Shown here in pieces: positions 8,624 through 18,630 of a stretch of 64,000 bases of DNA; the stretch's first letter is position 1; each line of letters opens with the position of its first letter. Source of the DNA: an uncultured Roseobacter sp. (lineage in GTDB: Bacteria > Pseudomonadota > Alphaproteobacteria > Rhodobacterales > Rhodobacteraceae). The stretch lies in NCBI RefSeq assembly GCF_947492555.1, contig NZ_CANLNE010000002.1, positions 62,001 through 126,000 on the forward strand. The letters are read 5' to 3'. The translations under genes were made by a program, and so were the position numbers. The notes beneath the pieces are model-generated. The model made no database searches and was not told the origin of the DNA. It was given only the letters and a program-made list of their open reading frames with translations.

Positions 8624-9529
8624 ATGCTGACCCATCGCCAGATCAGGTATTTTCTCGCCGTTGTCGATGCAGGGCAGGTTTCCGCTGCGGCCAGAGCGCT
8701 CAACGTATCGCAATCTGCCGTGACCCTTTCGATCAAGGATATGGAGGGGATGTTGGGCACAGCGCTGTTCGACCGCCTGCCAACCGGGCTGCGGCTGACC
8801 AGAGCTGGGCAGCAGTTCCGGCATCATGCCCGCGACATTGCTGTCTCCTTTGAGGCCGCGATGAAAAGTGTAGAGACCACCGATGATGCGATAACGGGCC
8901 GGGTGCGCCTTGGCATGAGCTGGACGCTTTCCAGCTACTTTTCCATCCCGGTGATCGAGCATTTTGCGCGCCAGCATCCCCGCATCGACGTCGAGCTCAC
9001 CGAAGAACCCAGAGAGGTCCTCGAACAGGGCCTTGTTGAAAACAGGCTGGATCTGGCTCTGGTGTTGACCTCGAACCTTACGCCGGGTGCGGGTCTGAAA
9101 AGCCGGACCTTTCACAGGTCACCGCGACGGCTGTGGGTCAGCGTGGATCACCCCCTGACCCGCCAAAAGACAGTGACCCTGACAGATGTCGCCAAACATC
9201 CCTACGCCGTGCTGAGGTCCGATGATGCGGACAAACAGGGGCTTGCCTATTGGACCGACCTCACGGGCCATCCCGAAATCAAACTTGTCTCGACCTCGGT
9301 GGAAGCGGTGCGCAGTCTCGTGGCCACCGGGCGGGCCGTCACGATTCTGAGCGACGTGATCTATCGTCCCTGGACACTTGATGGTCGGCGCGTCGAGAGA
9401 ATTGATCTCGCAGAGGCCATTCCCACCATGGATGTCGGCATCGCCTGGAGCGCGGCAGGCACTTTGTCTGCGGCGGCCAAGCTGCTACGCGCCGCGTTTA
9501 ACACATCGATACATGGTAGCCATATCTGA
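8624..9529 (+). CDS. LysR family transcriptional regulator
   Basis: 301 residues. The N-terminal HTH (LAVVDAGQVSAAARALNVSQSAVTLSIKDMEGMLGTALFDR, residues about 11-51) is typical of LysR, followed by a substrate-binding-like effector domain. The Thr/Ser-rich HTH and HARDI linker are standard. Candidate dyads sit just upstream. The likely target is the divergent 98-residue gene or itself; the effector is unknown. Confidence 0.88.
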   Translation: MLTHRQIRYFLAVVDAGQVSAAARALNVSQSAVTLSIKDMEGMLGTALFDRLPTGLRLTRAGQQFRHHARDIAVSFEAAMKSVETTDDAITGRVRLGMSWTLSSYFSIPVIEHFARQHPRIDVELTEEPREVLEQGLVENRLDLALVLTSNLTPGAGLKSRTFHRSPRRLWVSVDHPLTRQKTVTLTDVAKHPYAVLRSDDADKQGLAYWTDLTGHPEIKLVSTSVEAVRSLVATGRAVTILSDVIYRPWTLDGRRVERIDLAEAIPTMDVGIAWSAAGTLSAAAKLLRAAFNTSIHGSHI

Positions 9530-9622
9530 TACGTGGCATTGTACATACTCCCACTCTGACCAGGAAATTAAAGACCTGAGCTGCCAGTGACACAGATAAC
9601 GCCGCCGGTGCCTCTCAGGCTG

Positions 9623-10093
9623 TCACTCCCGATGATAGGGCGCACCCGCGAGGATGGACGCCGCGCGATAGAGCTGTTCGGTCAGCATGACGCGCACAAG
9701 CATATGCGGCCAGACCATCTTGCCAAAGGAGAGCGACAAATCGGCCTCGGCCCGCAAGCCCGGATCGATCCCGTCCGCCCCCCCGATCACCAGCGCCAGA
9801 TCTCCGCGCCCTGCGTCACGCCATCCTGCAAGCCGCTGCGCAAAGGCGGGCGACGTTTCGAGCTTTCCGCGCTCATCCAAAGCCACGAGAACAGCGCCCG
9901 CAGGCAGCGCCCGACGGATCAGCGCCGCCTCTCCCGCCATGCCGCCGCCTTTGCGGTCGTCCACCTCCACGACACGCGCCGGGCCGAGGCCAAGCGCACG
10001 CCCGGTGCGGTCGAACCGCTGCAAATAGTCATCAATCAGGTCTTTTTGCGGCCCCGCCCTCAGGCGTCCAACCGCAATGATATGCACACGCAT
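9623..10093 (-). CDS. rlmH: 23S rRNA (pseudouridine1915-N3)-methyltransferase RlmH
   Basis: 156 residues, the usual RlmH length. The SPOUT-class knot signatures are present: LDERGK at about 74-79, the AdoMet loop VIGGADG around 102-108, LSFGKMVWPH, and the terminal YHRE. RlmH methylates pseudouridine 1915 in helix 69 of 23S rRNA. It lies directly downstream of rsfS, the common gene order in Proteobacteria. Confidence 0.95.
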   Translation of the reverse strand: MRVHIIAVGRLRAGPQKDLIDDYLQRFDRTGRALGLGPARVVEVDDRKGGGMAGEAALIRRALPAGAVLVALDERGKLETSPAFAQRLAGWRDAGRGDLALVIGGADGIDPGLRAEADLSLSFGKMVWPHMLVRVMLTEQLYRAASILAGAPYHRE

Positions 10094-10116
10094 GAAACCG
10101 GCCTACCCCAAAGGGA

Positions 10117-10485
10117 TCAGTTGGCCGCCGTCTCCGAGCCGCTCATGGGCTGCCACATCTTCTCAAGCTGATAGAATTCGCGCACTTCCGGACGGAACAC
10201 GTGCACGATCACATCGCCTGTGTCGATCAGAACCCAATCTCCGGTCTCCTTGCCTTCCATCTTGGCAGTGCGACCATATTCATCTTTGACCGTCTGCGCG
10301 AGTTTTTCCGAGATAGAAGACACCTGCCGGGTCGAGCGACCGGAGCAGATGACCATATAGTCGCCAATCTCGGTCTTGCCGCGCAGATCAATCTGCACGA
10401 TGTCTTCGGCCTTGTCGTCGGAAAGGGATGAAAGGATGGTTGCCAGGAGCGCTTCGCTGGTGGCTGTGTCGGCCTCAGTGACCAT
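10117..10485 (-). CDS. rsfS: Ribosomal silencing factor RsfS
   Basis: 122 residues from ATG 10485. The core DKAEDIVQIDLRGKTEIGDY, CSGRSTRQV, GKETGDWVLIDTGDVIVHVF and the C-terminal REFYQLEKMW are those of RsfS (YbeB), which binds ribosomal protein L14 (uL14) and blocks subunit joining under starvation. The frame is open further upstream to 10599, but family alignments begin near this ATG. The ATG has no good ribosome-binding site of its own; it overlaps the stop of a short upstream ORF as TAATG. Confidence 0.93.
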   Translation of the reverse strand: MVTEADTATSEALLATILSSLSDDKAEDIVQIDLRGKTEIGDYMVICSGRSTRQVSSISEKLAQTVKDEYGRTAKMEGKETGDWVLIDTGDVIVHVFRPEVREFYQLEKMWQPMSGSETAAN

Positions 10486-10541
10486 TACTGCAGGCCCGTT
10501 TTGAGCAGCATCTGCTGCATCAGCATGGATTGACAGGACAT
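10485..10541 (-). CDS. Putative 18-codon leader ORF coupled to rsfS
   Basis: An ATG at 10541 follows a strong AAAGGAGG site at very short spacing and opens an 18-codon frame (MSCQSMLMQQMLLKTGLQ) whose TAA overlaps the rsfS ATG (TAATG). It is in a different frame from rsfS. The arrangement suggests that ribosomes loaded at the strong site reinitiate on rsfS. The competing reading is that rsfS itself starts upstream in frame at a non-ATG codon. Confidence 0.35.
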   Translation of the reverse strand: MSCQSMLMQQMLLKTGLQ

Positions 10542-10643
10542 TGTCCTCCTTTGAACGCGCCGCCGGACCCCCGGCGCTGGGGTACCTACAGGGTAACAAC
10601 GCAGCTGCAACAATTCAATGACAGCGTTACAGATCGGTTAACC

Positions 10644-11981
10644 TTACGTCCCGTCCCGGACGATATCCTGTTCATCTGTGAGCATCCGGACCTCACGCTG
10701 CGGGAACGGAATGGAGATGTTGTGCGCTTCAAACGCATCCCAGAGCGCGAGATAGACGTTTCCGCGAATATTGGTCAGCCCGCCGGTCGGATCACTGATC
10801 CAGAACCGCAAGATGTAGTCCACAGAACTGTCGCCAAATCCGACAATATGGCACACTGGAAGCTTGGGATGCGCCAGCACCCGGTCAACATCCGCCGCCG
10901 CCTCTATCGCCAGCTTACGCACCTGATGCGGATCGCAGCCGTAGGAGGTGCCGAAAAAGATATCCAACCGCACGAATTCATTGGAATGCGACCAGTTCAC
11001 CACTTGGCTGGTGATAAGGTCTTCATTCGGGATCAGGTATTCCTTGCCATCCCGCGTAACAACCGACACGTAGCGCGCGCCGAGCGAGTTGATCCAGCCG
11101 AAGGTCTCACCCAGGCTGATCACATCGCCGGGTTTGATCGATTTATCCAGCAGGATGATTACGCCGGACACAAGGTTCGAGACGACCTTTTGCAGACCGA
11201 AACCAAGGCCCACACCAATCGCACCCGATAGGACCGCAAGCCCTGTGAGGTCGATCCCGACCGCCTTGACCCCCATGAAGAAGGCAAATCCGTAAAGTGT
11301 GATCTGCACCGCTTTGACGGCCAGCACCTGCATTGACGGGCTGATGTCTTCGTTCTTGCGAATGCTGGAGGCCGTGGTGGAACTGACCAGCCGGGCAACA
11401 GTAAAGAACACGCCGATCACCACCGCCGCGGTGATCAGAGTGAGCAGGGACAGGTGGAAATCCCCGACGTCCAGCGCGAGATCATCGAGGAATTCGGAAA
11501 CCTCATCCGAGACACCGACGAAATAGAGCGTGGCGTAAATCCACAGCCCCCAGGTCACCAGCCGTCGCAGGAATCGGTTGCGCACCAGCCGGGCAGCATA
11601 GGCAATGCCGGTCCAGACAATGGCGAGCGTGGCCGAAAGCCCGATGAAATATGATCGAGAGGGCCAGGTGATCTGCTGCATAAAGAGGTAAAGCCCGCCC
11701 GCCAGCAGCGCGAACCAGACCAACCCCATGCGCCGTTTGATCTGGACGATCATGCGCAGCTGCCACTTGGACCACCCTTCCCGCGCGCGCACCTGATTTT
11801 CAATCACGCGGCCCGAAACGATGTGCAGGAAGTAGCAGAGCACCGCCAACCCCAGCACGATCAGCACCTGATTCTGCCGCCAGCCGGGGGTGATTACGCT
11901 TTCCAGGAAACTGGTGAAGAGGAACCAAATTTCATCAACCGACATCAATGCGGCGGCAAAAGGTTCTTCTTCGGTCTCCAT
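10644..11981 (-). CDS. MscS-family mechanosensitive channel
   Basis: 445 residues, longer than E. coli MscS (286). Several transmembrane segments occupy residues about 15-240. The pore helix and beta-domain region are recognisable: GAIGVGLGFGLQKVVSNLVSGVIILLDKSIKPGD (about 255-288), with the Gly/Ala-rich TM3, followed by the VVTRDGKEYLIPNEDLI motif. The family opens under membrane tension to release solutes on hypo-osmotic shock. AAAGGAG precedes the ATG. Single-gene unit. Confidence 0.9.
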   Translation of the reverse strand: METEEEPFAAALMSVDEIWFLFTSFLESVITPGWRQNQVLIVLGLAVLCYFLHIVSGRVIENQVRAREGWSKWQLRMIVQIKRRMGLVWFALLAGGLYLFMQQITWPSRSYFIGLSATLAIVWTGIAYAARLVRNRFLRRLVTWGLWIYATLYFVGVSDEVSEFLDDLALDVGDFHLSLLTLITAAVVIGVFFTVARLVSSTTASSIRKNEDISPSMQVLAVKAVQITLYGFAFFMGVKAVGIDLTGLAVLSGAIGVGLGFGLQKVVSNLVSGVIILLDKSIKPGDVISLGETFGWINSLGARYVSVVTRDGKEYLIPNEDLITSQVVNWSHSNEFVRLDIFFGTSYGCDPHQVRKLAIEAAADVDRVLAHPKLPVCHIVGFGDSSVDYILRFWISDPTGGLTNIRGNVYLALWDAFEAHNISIPFPQREVRMLTDEQDIVRDGT

Positions 11982-12076
11982 CGGCGCTCCTTTTGACCGG
12001 AAAGTGACACAGACAAACGGCTCTCACAACCCGGCAACCCTTGCGGCAGCGCCTGTAGCCCTGTATCTGGTCTTGC

Positions 12077-12163
12077 ATGACACGCATCATTGATATGGAT
12101 GATCGCGCGCGCCTGCGTGAACGCTTCTTTGGGGCGACCCATACCGTGCTGGCGCGGCTATAA
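12077..12163 (+). CDS. Possible 28-residue small protein upstream of leuC
   Basis: ATG-to-TAA frame encoding a short Arg-rich peptide (MTRIIDMDDRARLRERFFGA, then about 8 more residues). It ends 49 bp before leuC. It has few Leu codons and no run of them, so it does not look like a classic leucine attenuation leader. Evidence is only the open frame and position. Confidence 0.2.
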   Translation: MTRIIDMDDRARLRERFFGATHTVLARL

Positions 12164-12212
12164 GCCCGCGCTTCACCCAAACTGACCCATTTCACATTAC
12201 GGGAGAGGACCC

Positions 12213-13619
<1,407 letters not shown>

Positions 13620-13732
13620 CGGGAGTAGGTGGCCTGAAAGCCCACCCTACCTGCTGATTGCACCACATGCGGTTCACATCACCACGATATGATCGTTGAA
13701 TCGACAGCCTTTTGAAGGCGAGGAGAGACAAA

Positions 13733-14338
13733 ATGGACAAGTTCAATACCCTGACCGGGATTGCCGCCCCGATGCCGCTGATCAATGTCGATACTGACAT
13801 GATCATTCCCAAACAGTTCCTGAAAACCATCAAGCGTTCAGGTCTCGGCGTGAACCTCTTTGACGAGATGCGCTATGATGACGATGGCAAGGAAATTCCG
13901 GACTTCGTGCTCAACAAGGATGCCTATCGCGAGGCGGAGATTCTTGTGGCCGGTGATAACTTTGGCTGCGGTTCCTCACGGGAGCACGCACCCTGGGCGA
14001 TCAAGGATTTTGGCATTCGCTGCATCATCGCCCCGTCGTACGCGGATATCTTCTACAACAACTGCTTCAAGAACGGCATCCTGCCCATTGCGTTGCCGCA
14101 GGAGCAGGTGGACCTCTTGATGAAGGACGCCGAGAAGGGATCGAACGCCCGAATGATCATCGATCTGGACGCGCAGACCGTGACCAGTTCCGATGGCGAA
14201 GTCTTCAGCTTCGATCTCGACCCTTTCAAAAAGCACTGCCTGATGAACGGCCTTGATGACATTGGCCTCACAATGGAGAAGGCAGCGGCTATCGACAGCT
14301 TTGAGACGGCTGCATCGCAGGCCCGTCCCTGGGTCTGA
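13733..14338 (+). CDS. leuD: 3-isopropylmalate dehydratase small subunit LeuD
   Basis: 201 residues from ATG 13733, supported by the GGAGAG site; this is the usual LeuD start ([15 protein letters not shown]) and length. The swivelling-domain motif [14 protein letters not shown] and the [18 protein letters not shown] stretch are conserved. It completes the LeuCD isomerase. An upstream in-frame start at 13712 would add residues without a better ribosome site. Confidence 0.97.
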   Translation: MDKFNTLTGIAAPMPLINVDTDMIIPKQFLKTIKRSGLGVNLFDEMRYDDDGKEIPDFVLNKDAYREAEILVAGDNFGCGSSREHAPWAIKDFGIRCIIAPSYADIFYNNCFKNGILPIALPQEQVDLLMKDAEKGSNARMIIDLDAQTVTSSDGEVFSFDLDPFKKHCLMNGLDDIGLTMEKAAAIDSFETAASQARPWV

Positions 14339-14394
14339 CCCTGATCGCGGCAGGTTCCTCAATCGGGGACAATGACAAACTATTAACATGATTT

Positions 14395-14421
14395 TAGTGG
14401 GCACCTCGACGGCGCCCACTA
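14395..14421 (+). terminator. Hairpin downstream of leuD
   Basis: Perfect 8-bp arms TAGTGGGC (14395-14402) and GCCCACTA (14414-14421) lie 57 bp after the leuD stop. No clear T tract follows on the plus strand, so it may be a weak terminator or an mRNA-end stabiliser. Confidence 0.4.
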
Positions 14422-14653
14422 CATCTTGGGTGTTGCCAGTTTTCTGCCACAGTATTGATGCAAGAAGGCACCACCTCTTCCCTCAAAACGCCCAATGGAT
14501 TGCGTCTTGTTAACCATGACACTTGTGGAACTAAGACGAATGATGTCACAAATGGGGCAAGAATGAGGCAGCAGACCACCGCCCCGGTGGCATCAAGTTG
14601 GGACAAGACGCGGCAACGAATCGCGGCTGACCAGTTTGAAGGGAAGAAAACGG
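14422..14653. other. Non-coding stretch before the membrane protein gene
   Basis: Together with the leuD 3' hairpin this makes about 315 bp between genes. It contains short non-convincing frames only. A promoter for the following membrane-protein gene probably lies here, but no box could be chosen with confidence. Confidence 0.3.
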
Positions 14654-15496
14654 ATGCTTGTACGTATGTCAGGCGCAGTCATGCGCGGACTGTTGGTGGC
14701 GCTTTTGATCGCCACACCAGCTCTTTTGCTGCCCGATGTGGCATCGGATCAATCGCAATTGGTGGTGCTTGCGGCACTGCTTGCCGCCTTTCTGACATTT
14801 GTTGAATACAACTCCACATCGCCCAGCATCGTGGAATTCCGAGACGCCGCCCCTTTTAACCGGTTGCGGTTTGTCGCGTTGTTTCTCACGGTATTCCTGC
14901 TAACCGCCATTGCGCGCGGCAGCTCTGACCCCAACTCAATGAGCCAGGGGATTACGGCAATCGGGACAATCATCGGCAACGGGATCGACTTCCCGTATTC
15001 CCCGGTGCGCCTGATCGTGTTGATGCTGCCCTATGACGCGTCGACCGAGGTGATTAACACCGTCCGGTCAGCTGCCGGGATATCTTATCTCATCTCGCTT
15101 GTCGCCATGGTTGCTTTTGTCGCGCTGGTGCGTCTTTGGGGCTGGCCTGTTCGCAAAGGGGCCTTTAACGTTTGGGTCAACCTTCCCCTTTTCGACCCGA
15201 CTGCGGGGGGAGATGTGCTGCACCGCTTGCAGCGTGATGCACGGGTGAATATCGCCATTGGGTTTCTCTTGCCGTTCATCATCCCGGCGGTGGTCAAGGC
15301 CACATCCGATCTGGTAAACCCGGTGTCACTTGAGAACCCTCAAACCCTTATCTGGACGATCACCGCATGGGCCTTTCTTCCTGCAAGCATGATCATGCGC
15401 GGAATCGCAATGAGCCGGGTCGCCAGTATGATCGAGGAAAAACGGCGGCGTGCCTATCGGACAGCTGCCGAGGACGCCGAATACCAAACAGCCTGA
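14654..15496 (+). CDS. Multi-spanning membrane protein, unknown function
   Basis: 280 residues from ATG 14654, preceded by GAAGGGAAG. Predicted hydrophobic segments lie at about residues 10-26, 36-52, 72-88, 140-165, 200-222 and 240-255, and the C-terminus is basic and cytosolic-looking. It has no family motif that I recognise; similar proteins are plausible in other roseobacters. The following endonuclease-like gene overlaps its 3' end, which suggests co-transcription. Confidence 0.65.
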   Translation: MLVRMSGAVMRGLLVALLIATPALLLPDVASDQSQLVVLAALLAAFLTFVEYNSTSPSIVEFRDAAPFNRLRFVALFLTVFLLTAIARGSSDPNSMSQGITAIGTIIGNGIDFPYSPVRLIVLMLPYDASTEVINTVRSAAGISYLISLVAMVAFVALVRLWGWPVRKGAFNVWVNLPLFDPTAGGDVLHRLQRDARVNIAIGFLLPFIIPAVVKATSDLVNPVSLENPQTLIWTITAWAFLPASMIMRGIAMSRVASMIEEKRRRAYRTAAEDAEYQTA

Positions 15497-16554
15497 CCTC
15501 GGCGCTCATCATTGCGGCAACCATAGCCGCGACAAGTGCGGATGCAGACAGTTTACGAATTGCGACATTCAACACTGAACTGGCGCGTAGAGGGCCCGGC
15601 CTTTTGCTACGGGATATTGTGCGGGGCGAAGATCCTCAAATCACAGCCACGCTGCAGGTCATTGCCGAAGCACACCCCGATGTTCTTGTTCTGCAGGGGT
15701 TTGACTACGATCTGACCGGGGCAGCTCTCATGGCGTATCAGCGCGCCTTGACCGCGTGGGACATCGAATTCCCCTACAGTTTCGCAGCCCGCCCCAACAC
15801 GGGCATGGCCACCGGTCTCGACATGGACGGTGATGGCAGACGTGGTGGACCCCGAGACGCGCAAAGCTACGGCCGCTTTTCAGGCCAGGGCGGCATGGCC
15901 GTGCTGTCGCGATACCCGATTAACACGGATGCGGTGCAGGATTTCAGTGCGATGCTTTGGCGGGATTTCCCGGATGCACTACTGCCACACGAAGACGATG
16001 AACCCTTCCCCTCAGAGGAAGCTCAGGCCATCCAGCGCCTGTCCACCACAGCGCATTGGGTTGTGCCGGTTGACGTGCCGGACATCGGCCGGGTCACGAT
16101 CATGACCTTTCATGCAAGCCCACCGGTCTTTGACGGGCCGGAAGACCGCAATGGCAGGCGCAATCATGACGAAATCACCTTCTGGCAGCATTATCTGGCC
16201 GGAACATTTGGCCCGGCACCACAGGACCAATTTGTCCTGATGGGTGATTTCAACCAGGACCGGCGGGGCGGCGAAGGGATCAAGACTGCCATCACGACCA
16301 CGCTGGATGATCCGCGGCTGCAGGATCCGATGCCGCGGAGCACCGGCAGCGACATCATGACGGGCGATCCCTTAGACACAGTGGACTGGGACGATCCCAT
16401 CCCCGGAAATCTGCGGGTTGACTACGTCCTGCCCTCCGCGGATTGGCGCGTCCTGGGCGCGGGCGTGGTGTGGCCGGACCCCGAAACGCCCTTGGGACAG
16501 GCCGTTGAGATCGCGAGCCGCCACCGTCTTGTCTGGGTCGATATCGCGCGCTAG
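15367..16554 (+). CDS. Secreted endonuclease/exonuclease/phosphatase-family protein
   Basis: The family core is clear: IATFNTELARRG (metal-binding Asn), DVLVLQGFDYD, LMGDFNQDRRGGEG and the final SRHRLVWVDI with the catalytic His. Such enzymes cleave phosphoester bonds in nucleic acids or lipids. A signal-peptide-like stretch (LTSALIIAATIAATSADA) occurs only after residue 43, so the ATG at 15367 is probably not the true start. The best alternative is a CTG at 15493 overlapping the preceding stop as CTGA. Its stop codon overlaps the stop of the convergent DUF2306 gene (CTAG). Confidence 0.75.
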   Translation: MGLSSCKHDHARNRNEPGRQYDRGKTAACLSDSCRGRRIPNSLTSALIIAATIAATSADADSLRIATFNTELARRGPGLLLRDIVRGEDPQITATLQVIAEAHPDVLVLQGFDYDLTGAALMAYQRALTAWDIEFPYSFAARPNTGMATGLDMDGDGRRGGPRDAQSYGRFSGQGGMAVLSRYPINTDAVQDFSAMLWRDFPDALLPHEDDEPFPSEEAQAIQRLSTTAHWVVPVDVPDIGRVTIMTFHASPPVFDGPEDRNGRRNHDEITFWQHYLAGTFGPAPQDQFVLMGDFNQDRRGGEGIKTAITTTLDDPRLQDPMPRSTGSDIMTGDPLDTVDWDDPIPGNLRVDYVLPSADWRVLGAGVVWPDPETPLGQAVEIASRHRLVWVDIAR

Positions 16555-17219
16555 GCCGTTCGGGGCTCACGGCGCAGCCATAGTTCGAGTAGCAGGAGGT
16601 AGGGCAGATAGAATGCAAAGTTCTGAACCAGATCAAACGTGCCGTCGAAGTCCGGCGTGGACCCCAGACCATCGGTGAAGAAGTACCAGATCCCGTAGTG
16701 CAACCGGTAAAGCCATGAGCCGAAAGTCAACACCAGAACCCGCAACGCCCAGCGGCGGTGCACTGCAAAGTCCCTTCTGCGGGCATAGCGGATGGCCTGA
16801 CCCGCACTGAGACAGACCAAAACTCCGTAGACGCCGAAGCCAAGATCCATCCAGAACCCGCCGATGGTGCCACGTACAAAAATATAGGCTAAACCGGCAA
16901 GGCCAATCGCGCCAGCTCCCAGACAGAGCAGCCGACCGGACCACCGGTGGTAGGCCGTAAACCGCGCCCGCAGACCCGGCCAGAACTGCAGCGGAACAAA
17001 AACCATCAGCAGCGCACCCAGAGACATATGTGCAAAAATCGCAATGTTGGTGCCAGTGCCGCCGGGGGTGTAAAACCTGTTTTCCGACATGTCCGGACTG
17101 ATCAACAGCAAGGCACCGGAATGAATTGCCCAGATCGCGAAGGGCAGAGAATGCAGGATCAGAAAGACCAACCCGATACGAATGGATATCTGGCGGTATC
17201 TCGCTGTTTGCACCTGCAC
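16551..17219 (-). CDS. DUF2306 family membrane protein
   Basis: 222 residues with about seven hydrophobic segments. The pattern ARFTAYHRWSGRLLCLGAGAIGLAG followed by RRDFAVHRRWALRV carries the conserved His/Arg residues of DUF2306, a predicted membrane family of unknown function that may be haem- or redox-related. It is convergent with the phosphatase-family gene and divergent from leuB across 174 bp. Confidence 0.7.
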   Translation of the reverse strand: MQVQTARYRQISIRIGLVFLILHSLPFAIWAIHSGALLLISPDMSENRFYTPGGTGTNIAIFAHMSLGALLMVFVPLQFWPGLRARFTAYHRWSGRLLCLGAGAIGLAGLAYIFVRGTIGGFWMDLGFGVYGVLVCLSAGQAIRYARRRDFAVHRRWALRVLVLTFGSWLYRLHYGIWYFFTDGLGSTPDFDGTFDLVQNFAFYLPYLLLLELWLRREPRTA

Positions 17220-17393
17220 CTCCTCAACACGGATTGATCGTTACTCTAGCCCTGAGGGGTCGGCTCCGCCATGCGCGAGTACCGGAACTCCGACGTATTC
17301 CTGCTTTGCAGCCTTGCTCATTCCCTGCGCCTTCTTGACCCTGACAGGACCGCGCGGTAGGCCGCAAGCAACAGATTTTGCAGGAGACGTTCC

Positions 17394-18500
17394 ATGGCCA
17401 ACCCTTCCCTTCTTATCCTCGCCGGCGACGGCATCGGCTCGGAAGTCATGGAACAGGTCAAGCGTGTCATTGACTGGTTCGGCGCCAAACGTGATCTGGC
17501 CTTCGATGTGAGCGAAGATCTGGTTGGCGGTGCGGCCTATGACGCGCATGGCACGCCGCTACACGATGACACGATGGCCAAGGCGCTTGAGGTGGATGCG
17601 GTACTGCTGGGTGCGGTCGGCGGTCCCAAATACGACGATCTGGATTTCAGCGTGAAACCCGAGCGCGGGTTGCTGCGTCTGCGCAAGGAGATGGACCTGT
17701 TTTCCAACCTGCGCCCCGCCCAGTGTTTTGACGCGCTTGCGGATTTCTCCTCGCTGAAGAAAGATGTTGTGGCCGGGCTCGACATCATGATCGTGCGCGA
17801 ACTGACGTCCGGCGTCTATTTCGGAGAACCGCGCGGCATCTTCGAAGAAGGCAACGAGCGTGTCGGCATCAACACCCAGCGCTATACCGAAGGTGAAATC
17901 GACCGTGTCGCCCGGTCAGCCTTCGAGCTGGCGCGGCGTCGCGGCAAGAAGGTCTGCTCCATGGAGAAGGCCAATGTGATGGAAAGCGGCATTCTCTGGC
18001 GCGAAGTCGTGCAGAAGGTGCGCGACACCGACTATCCTGACATCGAGCTCAGCCATATGTATGCCGACAACGGGGCGATGCAGCTGGTGCGCGCACCCAA
18101 ACAGTTCGACGTGATCCTGACCGACAACCTCTTTGGCGACATCCTGTCCGACTGCGCGGCGATGCTGACCGGTAGCCTTGGCATGCTGCCCTCTGCCAGC
18201 CTGGGCAAGCCGACCGAGAACGGCCCACCGCGTGCCCTTTACGAACCCGTGCACGGCTCCGCACCAGATATCGCCGGGCAAGGCAAAGCCAACCCAATCG
18301 CCTGCATCCTCAGCTTTGCCATGGCGCTGCGCTATTCCTTTGATCAGGGCGACGAGGCCGCGCGGCTCGAAGCGGCCATCGAAAAAGTTCTGGCGGACGG
18401 CGCACGCACCGCCGATCTGATGGGCGAAGAAGGCGGCACTCCCATCAGCACCACCGAAATGGGTGACGCAATTCTTGGCGCACTCGATAAAAGCTTGTAA
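17394..18500 (+). CDS. leuB: 3-isopropylmalate dehydrogenase LeuB
   Basis: 368 residues, the family length. NAD-dependent beta-decarboxylating dehydrogenase motifs include GDGIGSEV near residue 10, [35 protein letters not shown], and the C-terminal [18 protein letters not shown]. It oxidises and decarboxylates 3-isopropylmalate to 4-methyl-2-oxopentanoate in leucine synthesis. GGAGACG precedes the ATG. It lies 3 kb from leuCD with unrelated genes between, as in related genomes. Confidence 0.97.
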   Translation: MANPSLLILAGDGIGSEVMEQVKRVIDWFGAKRDLAFDVSEDLVGGAAYDAHGTPLHDDTMAKALEVDAVLLGAVGGPKYDDLDFSVKPERGLLRLRKEMDLFSNLRPAQCFDALADFSSLKKDVVAGLDIMIVRELTSGVYFGEPRGIFEEGNERVGINTQRYTEGEIDRVARSAFELARRRGKKVCSMEKANVMESGILWREVVQKVRDTDYPDIELSHMYADNGAMQLVRAPKQFDVILTDNLFGDILSDCAAMLTGSLGMLPSASLGKPTENGPPRALYEPVHGSAPDIAGQGKANPIACILSFAMALRYSFDQGDEAARLEAAIEKVLADGARTADLMGEEGGTPISTTEMGDAILGALDKSL

Positions 18501-18575
18501 CAGACGCCATTTGACGGTCGCCTGACGTGATCAGGCCTTGCAGGCACCCGATCTGTTGCAGTCTAAGGTAGGGGT

Positions 18576-18599
18576 CAGACGGGTGGCACCACCCGTCTG
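18576..18599 (+). terminator. Perfect hairpin downstream of leuB
   Basis: 11-bp perfect inverted repeat CAGACGGGTGG / CCACCCGTCTG with a 2-base spacer, 76 bp after the leuB stop and 32 bp before the transporter gene. Only a weak T-containing stretch follows. Best read as the leuB terminator. Confidence 0.55.
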
Positions 18600-18630
18600 A
18601 TCGCCTGATTCTGACCAAGGCCCGACACCG

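Noticed and set aside
13620-13732. Riboswitch or attenuator between leuC and leuD
   Set aside because: Only an imperfect GTAGG/CCTAC-type stem is present; no Leu-rich leader or known fold.
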